A DNA stretch of 64,000 bases from Terricaulis silvestris (GCF_009792355.1 NZ_CP047045.1:1054001-1118000), one strand, 5' to 3'; shown: positions 50,338 to 59,875, counted from the first letter of the stretch. The notes: a model not told the origin generated them from the letters alone. Numbers and translations are program-made.

Positions 50338-51210
50338 ATGCGGGGCCTGGGATTAGCGTTGAGCTGTGCGCTCCTCGTCGTGGGCGCTGCCGGACTATCG
50401 GCCTGTCAGCGGCAGGCCGAGGAGCCGGCCGAGACTGCGGGCGGCCCCTCAAACGCCGAACGAGAAGCTGAACTTGCCGCCGAACAACTGGCCGCCATCG
50501 GCGGCCCAGCCAACGCACAACAGCGCGCGCTCTACGAAGGTGAGTTCCAAGCCTCAGGCGGCATCGACGCTCTGAGTTCAGATGGCGCCGTCGCCAGCGC
50601 CGAGGGCGCGTGGGAGCTGCGGCTGCTCGACGATTACGCGCAATTTTCGCGTCCTGGTCTGGGCGAAGATGGCGGCATCGCCGGTGAACGCGATTATCGC
50701 GAACGCGGCATGCGCGTCGTCGCCGGCGCGGTGACAATCACCATCATGCACGAAGCCTGCACCGCCAGCGGCGTGCAACTCGAGTACGTCGCGCACGTGC
50801 TGTTTGAAGGCGTCCCGTATCAAGGCTGCGCGCGGCGCGGCATCGACGAAGGCCAGCGCCCGACGTGGGCTGGCGTGCTGCCAGAACTCATTCCCGCGAT
50901 CGATGCGTGCATGACGCGCGTGACATCGCGGCCGGCGCGGGTGACGTTCGCGTCGTCGATCGATGAGGGCCAAGTCAGTGTGCGCATCCGCGAAGCTGAT
51001 GGCTCGCGGAACGAATGCATCACCGGCGCAGGCGGCGGCGCCGTCGCCCTGTGGGAGCCGATCTCTGATCTTGATCGTCGCGCCGGCGAAGGTGACCCGG
51101 AATTCCAGCGCGGCGGCAACGAACCGCGCGCCGCCAATTGCCGCGCCGTCGAAGCCGCTGTCGGCCGCGGCGGCGAGCAGCTTGGCTGGATCATCCGCCG
51201 CTCCTGCTAA
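50338..51210 (+). CDS. Lipoprotein with a COG3650-like domain
   Basis: A 290-residue lipoprotein: leader MRGLGLALSCALLVVGAAGL with lipobox LSAC. After an Ala/Glu linker, the segment ELRLLDDYAQFSRPGLGE, VVAGAVTITIMHEACTASGV and AHVLFEGVPYQGCARRG follows the COG3650 pattern seen at 44729-45594, with its Cys pair. The C-terminal ~110 residues add a further domain with several Cys (NECITGAGGGAVALWEP, AANCRAVEAA, IRRSC). It is divergent from dcm. Function unknown. Confidence 0.7.
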   Translation: MRGLGLALSCALLVVGAAGLSACQRQAEEPAETAGGPSNAEREAELAAEQLAAIGGPANAQQRALYEGEFQASGGIDALSSDGAVASAEGAWELRLLDDYAQFSRPGLGEDGGIAGERDYRERGMRVVAGAVTITIMHEACTASGVQLEYVAHVLFEGVPYQGCARRGIDEGQRPTWAGVLPELIPAIDACMTRVTSRPARVTFASSIDEGQVSVRIREADGSRNECITGAGGGAVALWEPISDLDRRAGEGDPEFQRGGNEPRAANCRAVEAAVGRGGEQLGWIIRRSC

Positions 51211-51282
51211 CCGAGATGTGATCGCAAAGGCGTTGCGCCGCGCGCGGCGCTGGCGTTCGCTTGGCGCTAGGGGGAGGCGCTC

Positions 51283-51695
51283 ATGCTTGGACCACGCGCA
51301 CACACCGATCGCGTTGAAACATCGCTTTCGATCGTGCGGATCGCGACCGCGATCCTGATCTTCATCCATGGCGCATTCCGCGCCAGTCATTGGGATCCGA
51401 ACGTCACCGGCTTTGGTGAATGGTTGAGTTCGCTGGGCTCCCGGAAGGATTCTATTGGGCGGCCGCGGTGACCATCTACGAACTGATCGCGCCGCTGTTC
51501 ATCCTGGCGCGCCGCTTCGTGACTTTGGCGTGTTTGGGGCACATGGGCATCGTCGCGCTGGGCGCGGTGCTGGTGCACTATCCCGACGGCTGGTTCGTCG
51601 TCGGCGCTGGCCGCAACGGCATGGAGTATTCGGTGCTATTGCTGGTGTGTCTGGGCGCAACAGCGCGGGCGTATGCGCCGCGCCATGCAGCGTGA
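51283..51695 (+). pseudogene. DoxX-family membrane protein gene with a frameshift
   Basis: Frame 1 from ATG 51283 reads TSLSIVRIATAILIFIHGAF then HWDPNVTGFGEWLSSLG and runs into unrelated residues. From about 51438 another frame continues LPEGFYWAAAVTIYELIAPL, FILARRFVTLACLGHMGIVA and ends ATARAYAPRHAA. Joined, these form one DoxX-type four-helix protein of about 136 residues. A single missing base near 51437 (between CTGGG and CTCCC) explains the break. It is either a recent mutation or a sequencing error. Stop abuts the convergent ExoD stop. Confidence 0.8.
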
Positions 51696-52352
51696 TTACT
51701 GCAGGGCTGGAAAAATACCCTGCACCCACTCGACGATCTGGTTGATCACCGCGAGCCCAACGCGCGAGCCGATATACACCGAGGCCACCGAAGCCACAGC
51801 CGCGGGGATGGTCAGCATCATCAACACGCCGTCACGCTGCAGCAGCGCCAGCGCCGTCATCGCGACGGTGATCCCCGGCGGCCAGTTCGCGAACGGGATC
51901 GGCAGAATCAGGATCAGCGCCATCAGCAGCGTCTGCAGCCCGACGAGAATGGTCGCCGGAAAGCGCGTCAGGCGCGTCCAGCGCGGCTTGATCAGCTTCT
52001 CGACGCGCTTCAGCGTCGGCGTCGCGACCTCAAACGTGCGCCGCAGGGCTGCCGCATCCACAGCCCACAGCCGCGCCCGTTGCGGCAGCCAGAGCCGGCG
52101 CGAGCCAAGCACCATCTGCACCGCCGGCGCGAGCATCAGGATGCCGAAAATCGTCGAAATACCCGGCACATTCGGGATGCACATCGGCAGCGCCAGAACG
52201 AGCAACAAAACACCGTGCGCGCGTGAATCGAGCCGGTCGACCAACTCACCAACGCTCACCTTGTCACCCGGAAACGTGAGGACGAGATCCTCCAACAGCT
52301 GGGAAGCCGTCCGGCCTGGAACGGCGTGCGGGGGAGGTGTGGGGGTGAGCAT
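51696..52352 (-). CDS. ExoD-family membrane protein
   Basis: A 218-residue protein. The ExoD family pattern is clear: DKVSVGELVDRLDSRAHGVL, LLVLALPMCIPNVPGISTIF, GILMLAPAVQMVLGSRRLWL, then TRFPATILVGLQTLLMALIL, ILPIPFANWPPGITVAMTAL and LQRDGVLMMLTIPAAVASV. In rhizobia ExoD is linked to exopolysaccharide production and alkaline tolerance; the molecular role is unclear. The Pro-rich N-terminus (LTPTPPPHAVPG) comes from a G-rich tract near 52329-52350. Confidence 0.87.
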   Translation of the reverse strand: MLTPTPPPHAVPGRTASQLLEDLVLTFPGDKVSVGELVDRLDSRAHGVLLLVLALPMCIPNVPGISTIFGILMLAPAVQMVLGSRRLWLPQRARLWAVDAAALRRTFEVATPTLKRVEKLIKPRWTRLTRFPATILVGLQTLLMALILILPIPFANWPPGITVAMTALALLQRDGVLMMLTIPAAVASVASVYIGSRVGLAVINQIVEWVQGIFPALQ

Positions 52353-52449
52353 TGCGTTGGCGGGGCTGACATGGGGCGCCCACGGAACTTTGGCCAGGGC
52401 CGAACCGACATTCAGACCTAATCAACCATACAGGCGTAGCTCCGTTACC

Positions 52450-52935
52450 ATGACGGGCGTGCGTTCAATCATCGCCTGGCTCGGTTTGTCGCTGGTATCG
52501 GGCTGCGGCGGCGCTTCAGAGCCGCCGGCGGAACTCAACGGCCTCTGGAGCGCCGGCGACGCCGCATGCGCGGCTGGCGTGGGCGTTCGTTTCAGATCTG
52601 AAGCAATCGAAGCGGTCTACGAAGATCACAACGAAACGCTGTTCGATCAGCCACGGTATCTGGTCGAGAATGCGGGCGAGGATTTCCGCGTGCGGATCAC
52701 CTACGACCTGCCGCGCCTTACAGGCGGCGCCAATCGTGTCGGCGCGCATGGCGTGCTGGTGCTGGCGCGCGACGGGCGTGGCCTTGCGCCCGAGGCGCAC
52801 AATCTGATCGATGGATTCACGGGAACGGCGCGCCTTCGGATCGATGACGATCCAGCTGTCACCGCGCTGACGCTGCAACCATGCGGGCGCCATCCTTGGC
52901 GCGAAGATCTGCGCGGACTAAGCGCGCAAACGTAA
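52450..52935 (+). CDS. Small lipoprotein of unknown function
   Basis: A 161-residue lipoprotein: leader MTGVRSIIAWLGLSLVSGCG, lipobox VSGC, Cys19. The mature domain starts LNGLWSAGDAACAAGVGVRF and contains ENAGEDFRVRITYDLPRL and GAHGVLVLARDGRGLAPE, a beta-rich pattern. Three mature cysteines include CGRHPW near the end. No family recognised. The stop codon overlaps the 5' arm of the shared terminator. Confidence 0.7.
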   Translation: MTGVRSIIAWLGLSLVSGCGGASEPPAELNGLWSAGDAACAAGVGVRFRSEAIEAVYEDHNETLFDQPRYLVENAGEDFRVRITYDLPRLTGGANRVGAHGVLVLARDGRGLAPEAHNLIDGFTGTARLRIDDDPAVTALTLQPCGRHPWREDLRGLSAQT

Positions 52936-52960
52936 CCGCCGGCCCGAAGGCCGGCGGTTT
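52934..52960. terminator. Bidirectional terminator between convergent genes
   Basis: AACCGCCGGCC (52934-52944) and GGCCGGCGGTT (52949-52959) form a perfect 11-bp stem with a CGAA loop. It ends in a short T-run on the plus strand and serves both the lipoprotein and the convergent gene at 52976. Confidence 0.8.
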
Positions 52961-52975
52961 GTCGCTTCAGTACAA

Positions 52976-53311
52976 TTAACGGGCGTTCTGCGTTTGACCG
53001 GCGGTGGATTCGCCGTTGCAGCGCGCGATTTCGTCCGCGCTCAGCTCGCCACCGGCCGGGCCGTAGGCAACGACGCGGGCGCCGGCTTCACGCACGAACT
53101 GGCGGCAAGAGCGCACGGTCGCGGCGTGGGTCGGGCGGGCGAGGCAGGTGTCGCCTTCGCAATTCCAGACCGCGTTTTGCGCGATGACGCGGGTGGCTTC
53201 AGACACCGGCGCTTCGAGCTTTGCGGTGAAAACGGGATCGCGGGCGAAGGCAGGCGCGGCGAACGCGACAGAGACGACGGCGGCGAGAACGACTGAACGG
53301 AATACGGACAT
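52976..53311 (-). CDS. Small exported cysteine-containing protein
   Basis: A 111-residue protein with signal peptide MSVFRSVVLAAVVSVAFAAP and cleavage near AFA. The mature part, KLEAPVSEATRVIAQNAVWN then CEGDTCLA, with RSCRQFVREAGARVVAYG and a last Cys in ARCNGES, resembles a short family I associate with Caulobacterales; no function is known to me. Four Cys may form two disulfides. GGAG precedes ATG 53311. Confidence 0.75.
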   Translation of the reverse strand: MSVFRSVVLAAVVSVAFAAPAFARDPVFTAKLEAPVSEATRVIAQNAVWNCEGDTCLARPTHAATVRSCRQFVREAGARVVAYGPAGGELSADEIARCNGESTAGQTQNAR

Positions 53312-53613
53312 CAAGAAACTCCAAGGCTGGTCGCGCTCGCTGGGGAGGAGCACGAGGCCAGGAAACCCGAATTCCTGACGGCTGACAAGAGAAAAATGAA
53401 CGAACTAGAAAATATTCACAGACGGGGAGGCGGGTTTAGGGGTGCAATTGGCCCTGTCAGGCGTTTGGCCGGGCGCAAGCTAGCCATTCGGGGCCGGCTG
53501 CGGCTCATTTCGGTATGGTTAAAAAGCGCCTTCGACCCTGAGCGCTTTGCGCTAAACAGGAAAAGTCAGGGCGTGCTGCGGGACGACGCGCCGGACAGCC
53601 AGAAGGGGTGGCC
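53312..53613. other. 302-bp intergenic region without a supported gene
   Basis: Only a weak 73-codon frame (53396-53617) with Arg-rich, unconserved-looking content and no good ribosome site is present. A small AGCGC-TTT-GCGCT hairpin is at 53541-53553. It should contain the divergent promoters of the flanking genes, but no convincing elements were identified. Confidence 0.5.
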
Positions 53614-54744
53614 ATGACATTCTACAAATTCGCTGTCGGCGTTGTGTTGGCGATCGCGATGATCGCGGTGCTGACATTGAGCGCGCTGGTGTTCAGTTCG
53701 CGCGATTTCCAATTCGGCGTGGCGCAGGTTGCGCCAGCGACCAACGGCCTGGTGTCGTTCCGGCGCTTGGCCGAAGCCGACGCGCAGATCACGCAGATCG
53801 AAGCGGAGACATCGGGTCCGCGCGGCGATCTGCTGGAAGTCGAACAGCGCATTGAGGCGCTCGACAACGAAGCGGCGAGCGCTGAGGCGACGGCCAACGA
53901 AGCACGCGCGCAGATCGTGGGCGGCATCGCGCAAGTCGAAGAAAACGCCGACGTTGCGCCCGCGCAGAGTGCTGCCGCCGACATGAGCGCGCAGGCGTTG
54001 TCGAGCCGCATCAACACGCTGGCGTCGCGTCCGGGTCTCTCGGCCACCGATCAACAACAAGTTGCCGCGTTGACGGCGCAGGTGAACCAGCTCGCGCAGC
54101 AAGAAGAAGCGGTTGATGAAACCGGCGCCGAGCGCGCGACTCTCGCAGCGCGCCAACGCCTGATCAGCGGGCAAGTGGCGGAGTCCAATGGCCGCATCTT
54201 GGCGTTGCAGCAAAGCGTGGTGCCGGGCACCGATAGTTTCGGGCGTATCCGCAGTGAGGCGCAATCGTTGCAAGCGCTGAGCCCGCTCGGCGCGAGCGCC
54301 TATCTCGCGCAAGGCCACCCGGCGCTGCTCTCGACCATGCTGGTGCTGCTGATGGGCGCGCTTGGGTCGCTGCTCTATCTCTTCCCGGCTTATCTCAATC
54401 GCCCTGCGCCGGTGACGATGGCTGAAATCGCGGTGCGTCTGATCTTCGGCATGTGCGCGGCGCTGGCGTTCTATGTGCTGGCGAACGCCGCGATCGCGGG
54501 CTTCTCGATCGGGGCGGGGGTGACGCAGGCGACGACATCCTCACTGCTTAATCCGTTCACGGTGTCGCTGGTCGGCATCGTGGCGGGCGTGCTTTCGGAA
54601 GACATCGCCAAGTGGATCCAAGATCGCGGTCGGGGCATCTTCACCCAAGGCCAGATCAGTTCCGGCGCCGTGGGCGCGGCGCAAGCGCCACCGCCGCCAG
54701 AGGCGGCGCCGACTGGCGGGCTGGTGAACAACAACGCGCTCTGA
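53614..54744 (+). CDS. Membrane protein with periplasmic or cytoplasmic coiled coil
   Basis: A 376-residue protein. An N-terminal helix (FYKFAVGVVLAIAMIAVLTL) is followed by a coiled-coil region of about 200 residues (ITQIEAETSGPRGDLLEVEQ, AALTAQVNQLAQQEEAVDET) and three further hydrophobic helices (LLSTMLVLLMGALGSLLYLF, MAEIAVRLIFGMCAALAFYV and LLNPFTVSLVGIVAGVL). The tail is Pro/Ala-rich. No family recognised; the layout suggests a scaffold or envelope-stress sensor. ATG 53614 is used because AAGGGG precedes it. Confidence 0.7.
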   Translation: MTFYKFAVGVVLAIAMIAVLTLSALVFSSRDFQFGVAQVAPATNGLVSFRRLAEADAQITQIEAETSGPRGDLLEVEQRIEALDNEAASAEATANEARAQIVGGIAQVEENADVAPAQSAAADMSAQALSSRINTLASRPGLSATDQQQVAALTAQVNQLAQQEEAVDETGAERATLAARQRLISGQVAESNGRILALQQSVVPGTDSFGRIRSEAQSLQALSPLGASAYLAQGHPALLSTMLVLLMGALGSLLYLFPAYLNRPAPVTMAEIAVRLIFGMCAALAFYVLANAAIAGFSIGAGVTQATTSSLLNPFTVSLVGIVAGVLSEDIAKWIQDRGRGIFTQGQISSGAVGAAQAPPPPEAAPTGGLVNNNAL

Positions 54745-54840
54745 GCTCGCGCTACGATTTGACCAACTGACGCGGCGGTACGCGCTTTCATGCGCCGACC
54801 GCCGCGTTTAGTGTGCGCGCAAAGTTGAGGGAGAACGCCC

Positions 54841-56024
<1,184 letters not shown>

Positions 56025-56025
<1 letters not shown>

Positions 56026-56552
56026 TGCACATGGAGACGCCGCGTCTCGTGCTGTTGCGCGCGAACGAGGATATCTTGCGCGCTGACCTCGAAGGTAGCG
56101 CGGCGTTGGCCGGCGCGCTTGGCATCGCGGTCTCTTCGGAATGGCCGCCGAGCGGTGAGTATGACGCCGACGCGATCAACTACATGATCGCGCTGCTCGA
56201 CCGCGAACCTGCGGCGTACGATTGGGGCTTTCGGTACATCGTGCGCAAAGCGTCGGAGCTAACTGTGATCGGCGCCGGCGGATATACGGGCCCGGCCAAG
56301 GACGGCGCGATCGAGATTGGCTACTCGATCTGCCCTAGTGAGCGCCGGCGCGGCTTTGCAACAGAGACGACGCAGGTGCTCACAGACAATGCGTTCCGCA
56401 ATTCCGATGTGGCTCGGGTTATCGCACACACGTTGCCAGAACTGATTTCGTCGATCGGCGTGCTGAAGAATTGCGGATTTAAGCACGTCGGTTCCGGCGC
56501 GGAAGGCGGGACGGTTCGGTACGCGATCGAGCGCGCGGATTGGCGTGGTTAG
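56025..56552 (+). CDS. GNAT-family N-acetyltransferase
   Basis: A 175-residue acetyltransferase beginning METPRLVLLRANEDILRADL after two residues. The acetyl-CoA site is visible as IEIGYSICPSERRRGFATET (motif A, RRRGFA), followed by TQVLTDNAF, VARVIAHTLPELISSIGVLK and NCGFKHVGSG (motif B). It resembles the RimJ/RimL-type group; the substrate is unknown. ATG 56025 overlaps the thiolase TGA; ATG 56031 is an alternative. Confidence 0.85.
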
Positions 56553-57102
56553 CCGCGTTCTGTTTGCGCTCGTCGCCGTCGCGTGTGCGCATGCGGGTGC
56601 GCTTGATGTGATAATTGGTGCGAACGGCGCGGCTGGGATCGTCGCTTCAACACCAATGAACCGCGATGCGATCGCGGCGGCGGCGCCCGGCTATGTGGTC
56701 GAGGAGGGCGAAACCGTCTCCGGCGAGCGGCGCTTTGCGCGATTCACGCTCTCGGCCAACGGCGAGGTTGTGTTCAACATCTATCCGGCGGCCGATCGCT
56801 CGGCGCCGACTGGTATTGGCACGCGCAGCGCGCAAGCGCGTGGGCCGCGCGGCGAAACCATTGGCGCTACGCGGTTTCGTGACACGTCTGACATAAATCG
56901 CGACACTTGCAGGCCAGCCATGCCGCACGAGCGCTTTACCTTCTCCTGCGCCGATGCGACGGGGCATTTCTGGCGGGCGTATCAAGCCGCGGCGTCGTAT
57001 AAAGGCCCGCGCGAGACGTTCGCCGATATTTCGGCCGATGTCGCCGATGCGGCGGTGCTCGCGCAAATGTATTGGGTGGCGCCGAGCGCCGCGACGGATT
57101 GA
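56545..57102 (+). CDS. DUF1131-like exported protein, copy 1
   Basis: A 185-residue product from GTG 56545 with a short hydrophobic leader (VLFALVAVACAHAGA). The domain resembles DUF1131 (E. coli YfeY, an RpoE-regulated lipoprotein): IGANGAAGIVASTPMNRDAI, AAAAPGYVVEEGETV, FNIYPAADRSAPTGIGTRSA and a late AQMYWVAP. It lacks a lipobox, unlike copy 2. It overlaps the GNAT stop by 8 bp and ends 2 bp before copy 2. Confidence 0.65.
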   Translation: MVSRVLFALVAVACAHAGALDVIIGANGAAGIVASTPMNRDAIAAAAPGYVVEEGETVSGERRFARFTLSANGEVVFNIYPAADRSAPTGIGTRSAQARGPRGETIGATRFRDTSDINRDTCRPAMPHERFTFSCADATGHFWRAYQAAASYKGPRETFADISADVADAAVLAQMYWVAPSAATD

Positions 57103-57104
57103 AG

Positions 57105-57704
57105 ATGATGTTGAGATATTTGGCTTTGGCGTTCGTGCTTGGCTTGGCCGCGTGCGGACAGCCGCAGGAGAAGCAGGAAGCGTTTCCGGTCGTGCAAGCG
57201 CCGAACGCCAATACGCGGATCGGGCCGGATGGCGCTGCAGGCATCAACAACGCGTTGCCGATGAATTTGGCGGCGGTGCGTGCGGCGGCGCCGGAATTCG
57301 TCGTTGCTGAAGTCGCCGATCAAGTCGAAGGCCAACCCTTCACTGCGATCGCGTTGTCTGCGGGCGCCGAGGAAGTGTTTCGCATCTATCCGACCGCCGA
57401 TGGATCGCGCGTACACGCGATCTCGACCAAATCCAGCCAAGCGCGCGGGCCGACGAGCGATATCGTCGGCGTCACACTGTTTGCGGTGGCGCCCATGGAA
57501 GAGGTGAGCTTCTGTCTGACTGAGTTCGTGGAGGGGCAGCCGGGCTTTGCGTGCTCGACTACGGCGGATGGGCGGTTCTGGCGCGTCTATCGTTTGCCGG
57601 AAGGGGCCGCGCCGGCGGCGACGTTCGAGGAAATCGAGCCGGACCTGCTGCACGAATCTACATTGGCCGAGATGCGCTGGATCGCGCCGCACGTGACGAA
57701 CTAA
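57105..57704 (+). CDS. DUF1131-like lipoprotein, copy 2
   Basis: A 199-residue lipoprotein with leader MMLRYLALAFVLGLAACGQP (lipobox LAAC). It is a clear paralogue of copy 1: IGPDGAAGINNALPMNLAAV, RAAAPEFVVAEVADQVEG, FRIYPTADGSRVHAISTKSS, DGRFWRVYRLPEG and LAEMRWIAP. Two Cys in FCLTEFVEGQPGFAC may be bonded. The function of DUF1131 is unknown beyond envelope-stress control of YfeY in enterobacteria. Confidence 0.75.
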   Translation: MMLRYLALAFVLGLAACGQPQEKQEAFPVVQAPNANTRIGPDGAAGINNALPMNLAAVRAAAPEFVVAEVADQVEGQPFTAIALSAGAEEVFRIYPTADGSRVHAISTKSSQARGPTSDIVGVTLFAVAPMEEVSFCLTEFVEGQPGFACSTTADGRFWRVYRLPEGAAPAATFEEIEPDLLHESTLAEMRWIAPHVTN

Positions 57705-57737
57705 CCTTCGCCGCTTTCGCTGCGCCGGCAGCGACCG

Positions 57738-57992
57738 TCAATCTGCATGGCCGAGCACTTTGTGGACGCTGGAGACGTTGGCGATGCGCTGGCCGGCGTC
57801 AGTCTTGAACTCCGCGCTCATGAACACCAGCGTGCGGGTCTTGCGCGTGAGGTGGGTTTCGATTGTGCCGGCGTCGGCGTTGGCCAGCATGTCGATGGTG
57901 ACGGAGACGAGCGATGTCTTGGCGCCCGCCTCGCGGTCGGCCGCACCTTCAATCGCGTTAACGAGCCGCGCGGCGATGGCGGAGTCGGTCAT
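57738..57992 (-). CDS. Short hotdog-like protein (84 aa)
   Basis: MTDSAIAARLVNAIEGAADR then SLVSVTIDMLANADAGTIET and HLTRKTRTLVFMSAEFKTDA, ending IANVSSVHKVLGHAD. The strand pattern and the last block match the C-terminal half of PaaI-type hotdog thioesterases, but the N-terminal half with the active helix is missing. It is either a remnant or a minimal variant. The ATG overlaps the pyrophosphatase TGA (ATGA). Confidence 0.65.
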   Translation of the reverse strand: MTDSAIAARLVNAIEGAADREAGAKTSLVSVTIDMLANADAGTIETHLTRKTRTLVFMSAEFKTDAGQRIANVSSVHKVLGHAD

Positions 57993-58513
57993 TTCTTGCG
58001 TGCGATCGCCAGCATGATCCGTTCGTGCGCCTTCTCCAGCGGCGCCCATTCGCCAACACTGGCCATCTTGCCGGGCTCGAGATCCTTGTAGTGGGTGAAG
58101 AAGTGCTTGATCTGCGCCACCAGCAGCGGCGGCAAATCCTCGTGCGTCTTCACGTCCTTGTAGAACGGATTGAGCGCATCGACCGGCACGGCGAGAATCT
58201 TCTCGTCGACGCCTTTCTCGTCATCCATCAACAGCACGCCGACGGGGCGGGAGCGGATGAAGCAACCCGCGATCACCGGCATCGGCGTCACCACCAGAAT
58301 ATCGAGCGGATCGCCGTCCTCGCCCAGCGTGTTGGGGATGAAGCCGTAATTGCTGGGATACATCATCGAGGTGTGCAGGAAGCGGTCGACGAAGAGCGCG
58401 CCGGATTTCTGGTCCAGCTCGTATTTCACGGGCAAGCCGCCCTGCGGGATTTCGACGAAGGCGTTGACCTCGTGCGGGGGATTGGGGCCGGGGCTGATGA
58501 AGCGGATGTCCAT
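57989..58513 (-). CDS. ppa: Inorganic pyrophosphatase
   Basis: A 174-residue family I soluble pyrophosphatase, hydrolysing PPi to phosphate with Mg2+. Active-site residues are intact: FVEIPQGGLPVKYELDQKSG, YPSNYGFIPNTLGEDGDPLD (the EDGDPLD metal motif), DDEKGVDEKILAVPV and FFTHYKDLEPGK. Length and order match the bacterial hexameric enzyme. A hotdog-like gene is coupled downstream. Confidence 0.95.
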   Translation of the reverse strand: MDIRFISPGPNPPHEVNAFVEIPQGGLPVKYELDQKSGALFVDRFLHTSMMYPSNYGFIPNTLGEDGDPLDILVVTPMPVIAGCFIRSRPVGVLLMDDEKGVDEKILAVPVDALNPFYKDVKTHEDLPPLLVAQIKHFFTHYKDLEPGKMASVGEWAPLEKAHERIMLAIARKK

Positions 58514-58528
58514 GCCGCCTCCCTTACA

Positions 58529-58927
58529 TCATTTGGCGGTGGGAATGAATGGCTTGAACACGCGGGATGCGTTGCCATAGACGCGCACGGCGGTGATGAG
58601 GCCGGCGTCATCGCGGGTGAGGAACCACGCGCACTGGACGACCTCCGAGGACCCGTCGTTCAGCGTATAGTTCAGCAGCGCTTCGACCGAGAGGCTGTGC
58701 TCATCGCCGTGAATGTTCAGGACATCGGCGGTGAGCGTTTTGAAGAGCGCCAGGTAGACGCTGTACACGCGCTCGATCGCGGCTTTCGCGTAGGTCGGCA
58801 GCGCGTTGTTGATGGTAATGGTGCACTCTGGCGCGAGGAACGCGAGATAGACATTCGCGTCGCGTGCGCACAGCGCTTCCATGAAGCGCGCATGCCAAGC
58901 AAGCAGAGCGGGAGAGGGCTGCGTCAT
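58529..58927 (-). CDS. NTF2-like/SnoaL-type protein, tandem copy 3
   Basis: A 132-residue protein: WHARFMEALCARDANVYLAF, LAPECTITINNALPTYAKAA and VQCAWFLTRDDAGLITAVRV. It shares the NN.LP block and overall layout with the two genes at 58987 and 59414, forming a tandem triplet. The fold would be a ligand-binding or isomerase cone. Substrate unknown. It lies 15 bp upstream of ppa on the same strand. Confidence 0.78.
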   Translation of the reverse strand: MTQPSPALLAWHARFMEALCARDANVYLAFLAPECTITINNALPTYAKAAIERVYSVYLALFKTLTADVLNIHGDEHSLSVEALLNYTLNDGSSEVVQCAWFLTRDDAGLITAVRVYGNASRVFKPFIPTAK

Positions 58928-58986
58928 GGCGCCATTGCGCGGAACGCCGCACGCGCGTCAAGCGTCGCGTTGAGGGAACTACAGTG

Positions 58987-59406
58987 CTACGCGTACTGGC
59001 GCGTGAAGGCGTCATGCACCGGCGTCGCGTCGATGTAGGAGCGCGCCCAAGTGATGCGGCCATCGGTGCTGCGGTCCATGAACACCGCCGCGGGCAGCGT
59101 GACCTGTGAGCCATCCTTGCGTGTGTAGTGGCAAAGCATTTCGACGCAGAAACGCTCGTCATTGCCGTAGATGTTGTGCAGTTCATGCTCGATTGTGTCG
59201 ATCGCTTCCCAGTACCGCGTAAAAGCGGCGCCGATGGAATCGTGACCATGCATGGGCAAGTGATTGTTGATCTGAAGCGCGCAGTCTTCGTGGAAGAAAC
59301 CGAGCAGCGCGGGTAAGTCAGCGTTGTCCATCGCCATGAGGTAACGGCAGTACCAGTCGAACGTCGCGGCTGAGATCTCGTTGATGCGTAGTGCGTCTAT
59401 CTTCAT
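58987..59406 (-). CDS. NTF2-like/SnoaL-type protein, tandem copy 2
   Basis: A 139-residue protein: TFDWYCRYLMAMDNADLPAL, FHEDCALQINNHLPMHGHDS, MLCHYTRKDGSQVTLPAAVF and DRSTDGRITWARSYIDATPV. Closest to copy 1 at 59414, sharing CHY.RKDG and the LPAAVF.DR block. Probably co-transcribed with copy 1, from which it is separated by 7 bp. Confidence 0.8.
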   Translation of the reverse strand: MKIDALRINEISAATFDWYCRYLMAMDNADLPALLGFFHEDCALQINNHLPMHGHDSIGAAFTRYWEAIDTIEHELHNIYGNDERFCVEMLCHYTRKDGSQVTLPAAVFMDRSTDGRITWARSYIDATPVHDAFTRQYA

Positions 59407-59413
59407 CGGCGAC

Positions 59414-59827
59414 TCAAACGCGAAGTGTTTCGGCGAAGACGGGCGTGAAGTCGACGAATGCGCGCGACGTCGTCAGAAGTCCGCTCTCGGGGTCTCGATC
59501 GATAAAAACAGCCGCCGGAACCGTGATCGCGACGCCATCCTTGCGGAGATAGTGGTGCAGCAGCTCCACCCCGAACGCCGTGTCCGTTCCGAGCGCGTTC
59601 AACACTTCATGACGCATCCCTTCTACCGCGCCGCGGAATTGCTCCATCGCCATGCCGGTCACTTCGCGCCCATAGAACGGCAACATATTATTGACCTGAT
59701 AGGAGCAGTCCTCACTCAGAAACGCTTTGAACGCGGGAATGTCCGCGCGCGTAACGCTGTCGGCGTAACGCACGAACCAGTCGAGACCTTCCGGCGAAAG
59801 CGTCGATATGCGCAGATTTGCCAGCAT
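59414..59827 (-). CDS. NTF2-like/SnoaL-type protein, tandem copy 1
   Basis: A 137-residue protein: GLDWFVRYADSVTRADIPAF, LSEDCSYQVNNMLPFYGREV, HHYLRKDGVAITVPAAVFID and DRDPESGLLTTSRAFVDFTP. First gene of the triplet. The retained pattern in all three copies suggests each is functional; divergence suggests different ligands. Confidence 0.8.
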   Translation of the reverse strand: MLANLRISTLSPEGLDWFVRYADSVTRADIPAFKAFLSEDCSYQVNNMLPFYGREVTGMAMEQFRGAVEGMRHEVLNALGTDTAFGVELLHHYLRKDGVAITVPAAVFIDRDPESGLLTTSRAFVDFTPVFAETLRV

Positions 59828-59875
59828 GCGACTTAGAGTTGCAGCGTCGCGCGCGCTGTCAAGCGTTACATTGCG

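Noticed and set aside
53396-53617. 73-codon frame in the 302-bp gap before the coiled-coil membrane protein
   Set aside because: No clear ribosome site or recognisable pattern, and it overlaps the better-supported start at 53614.
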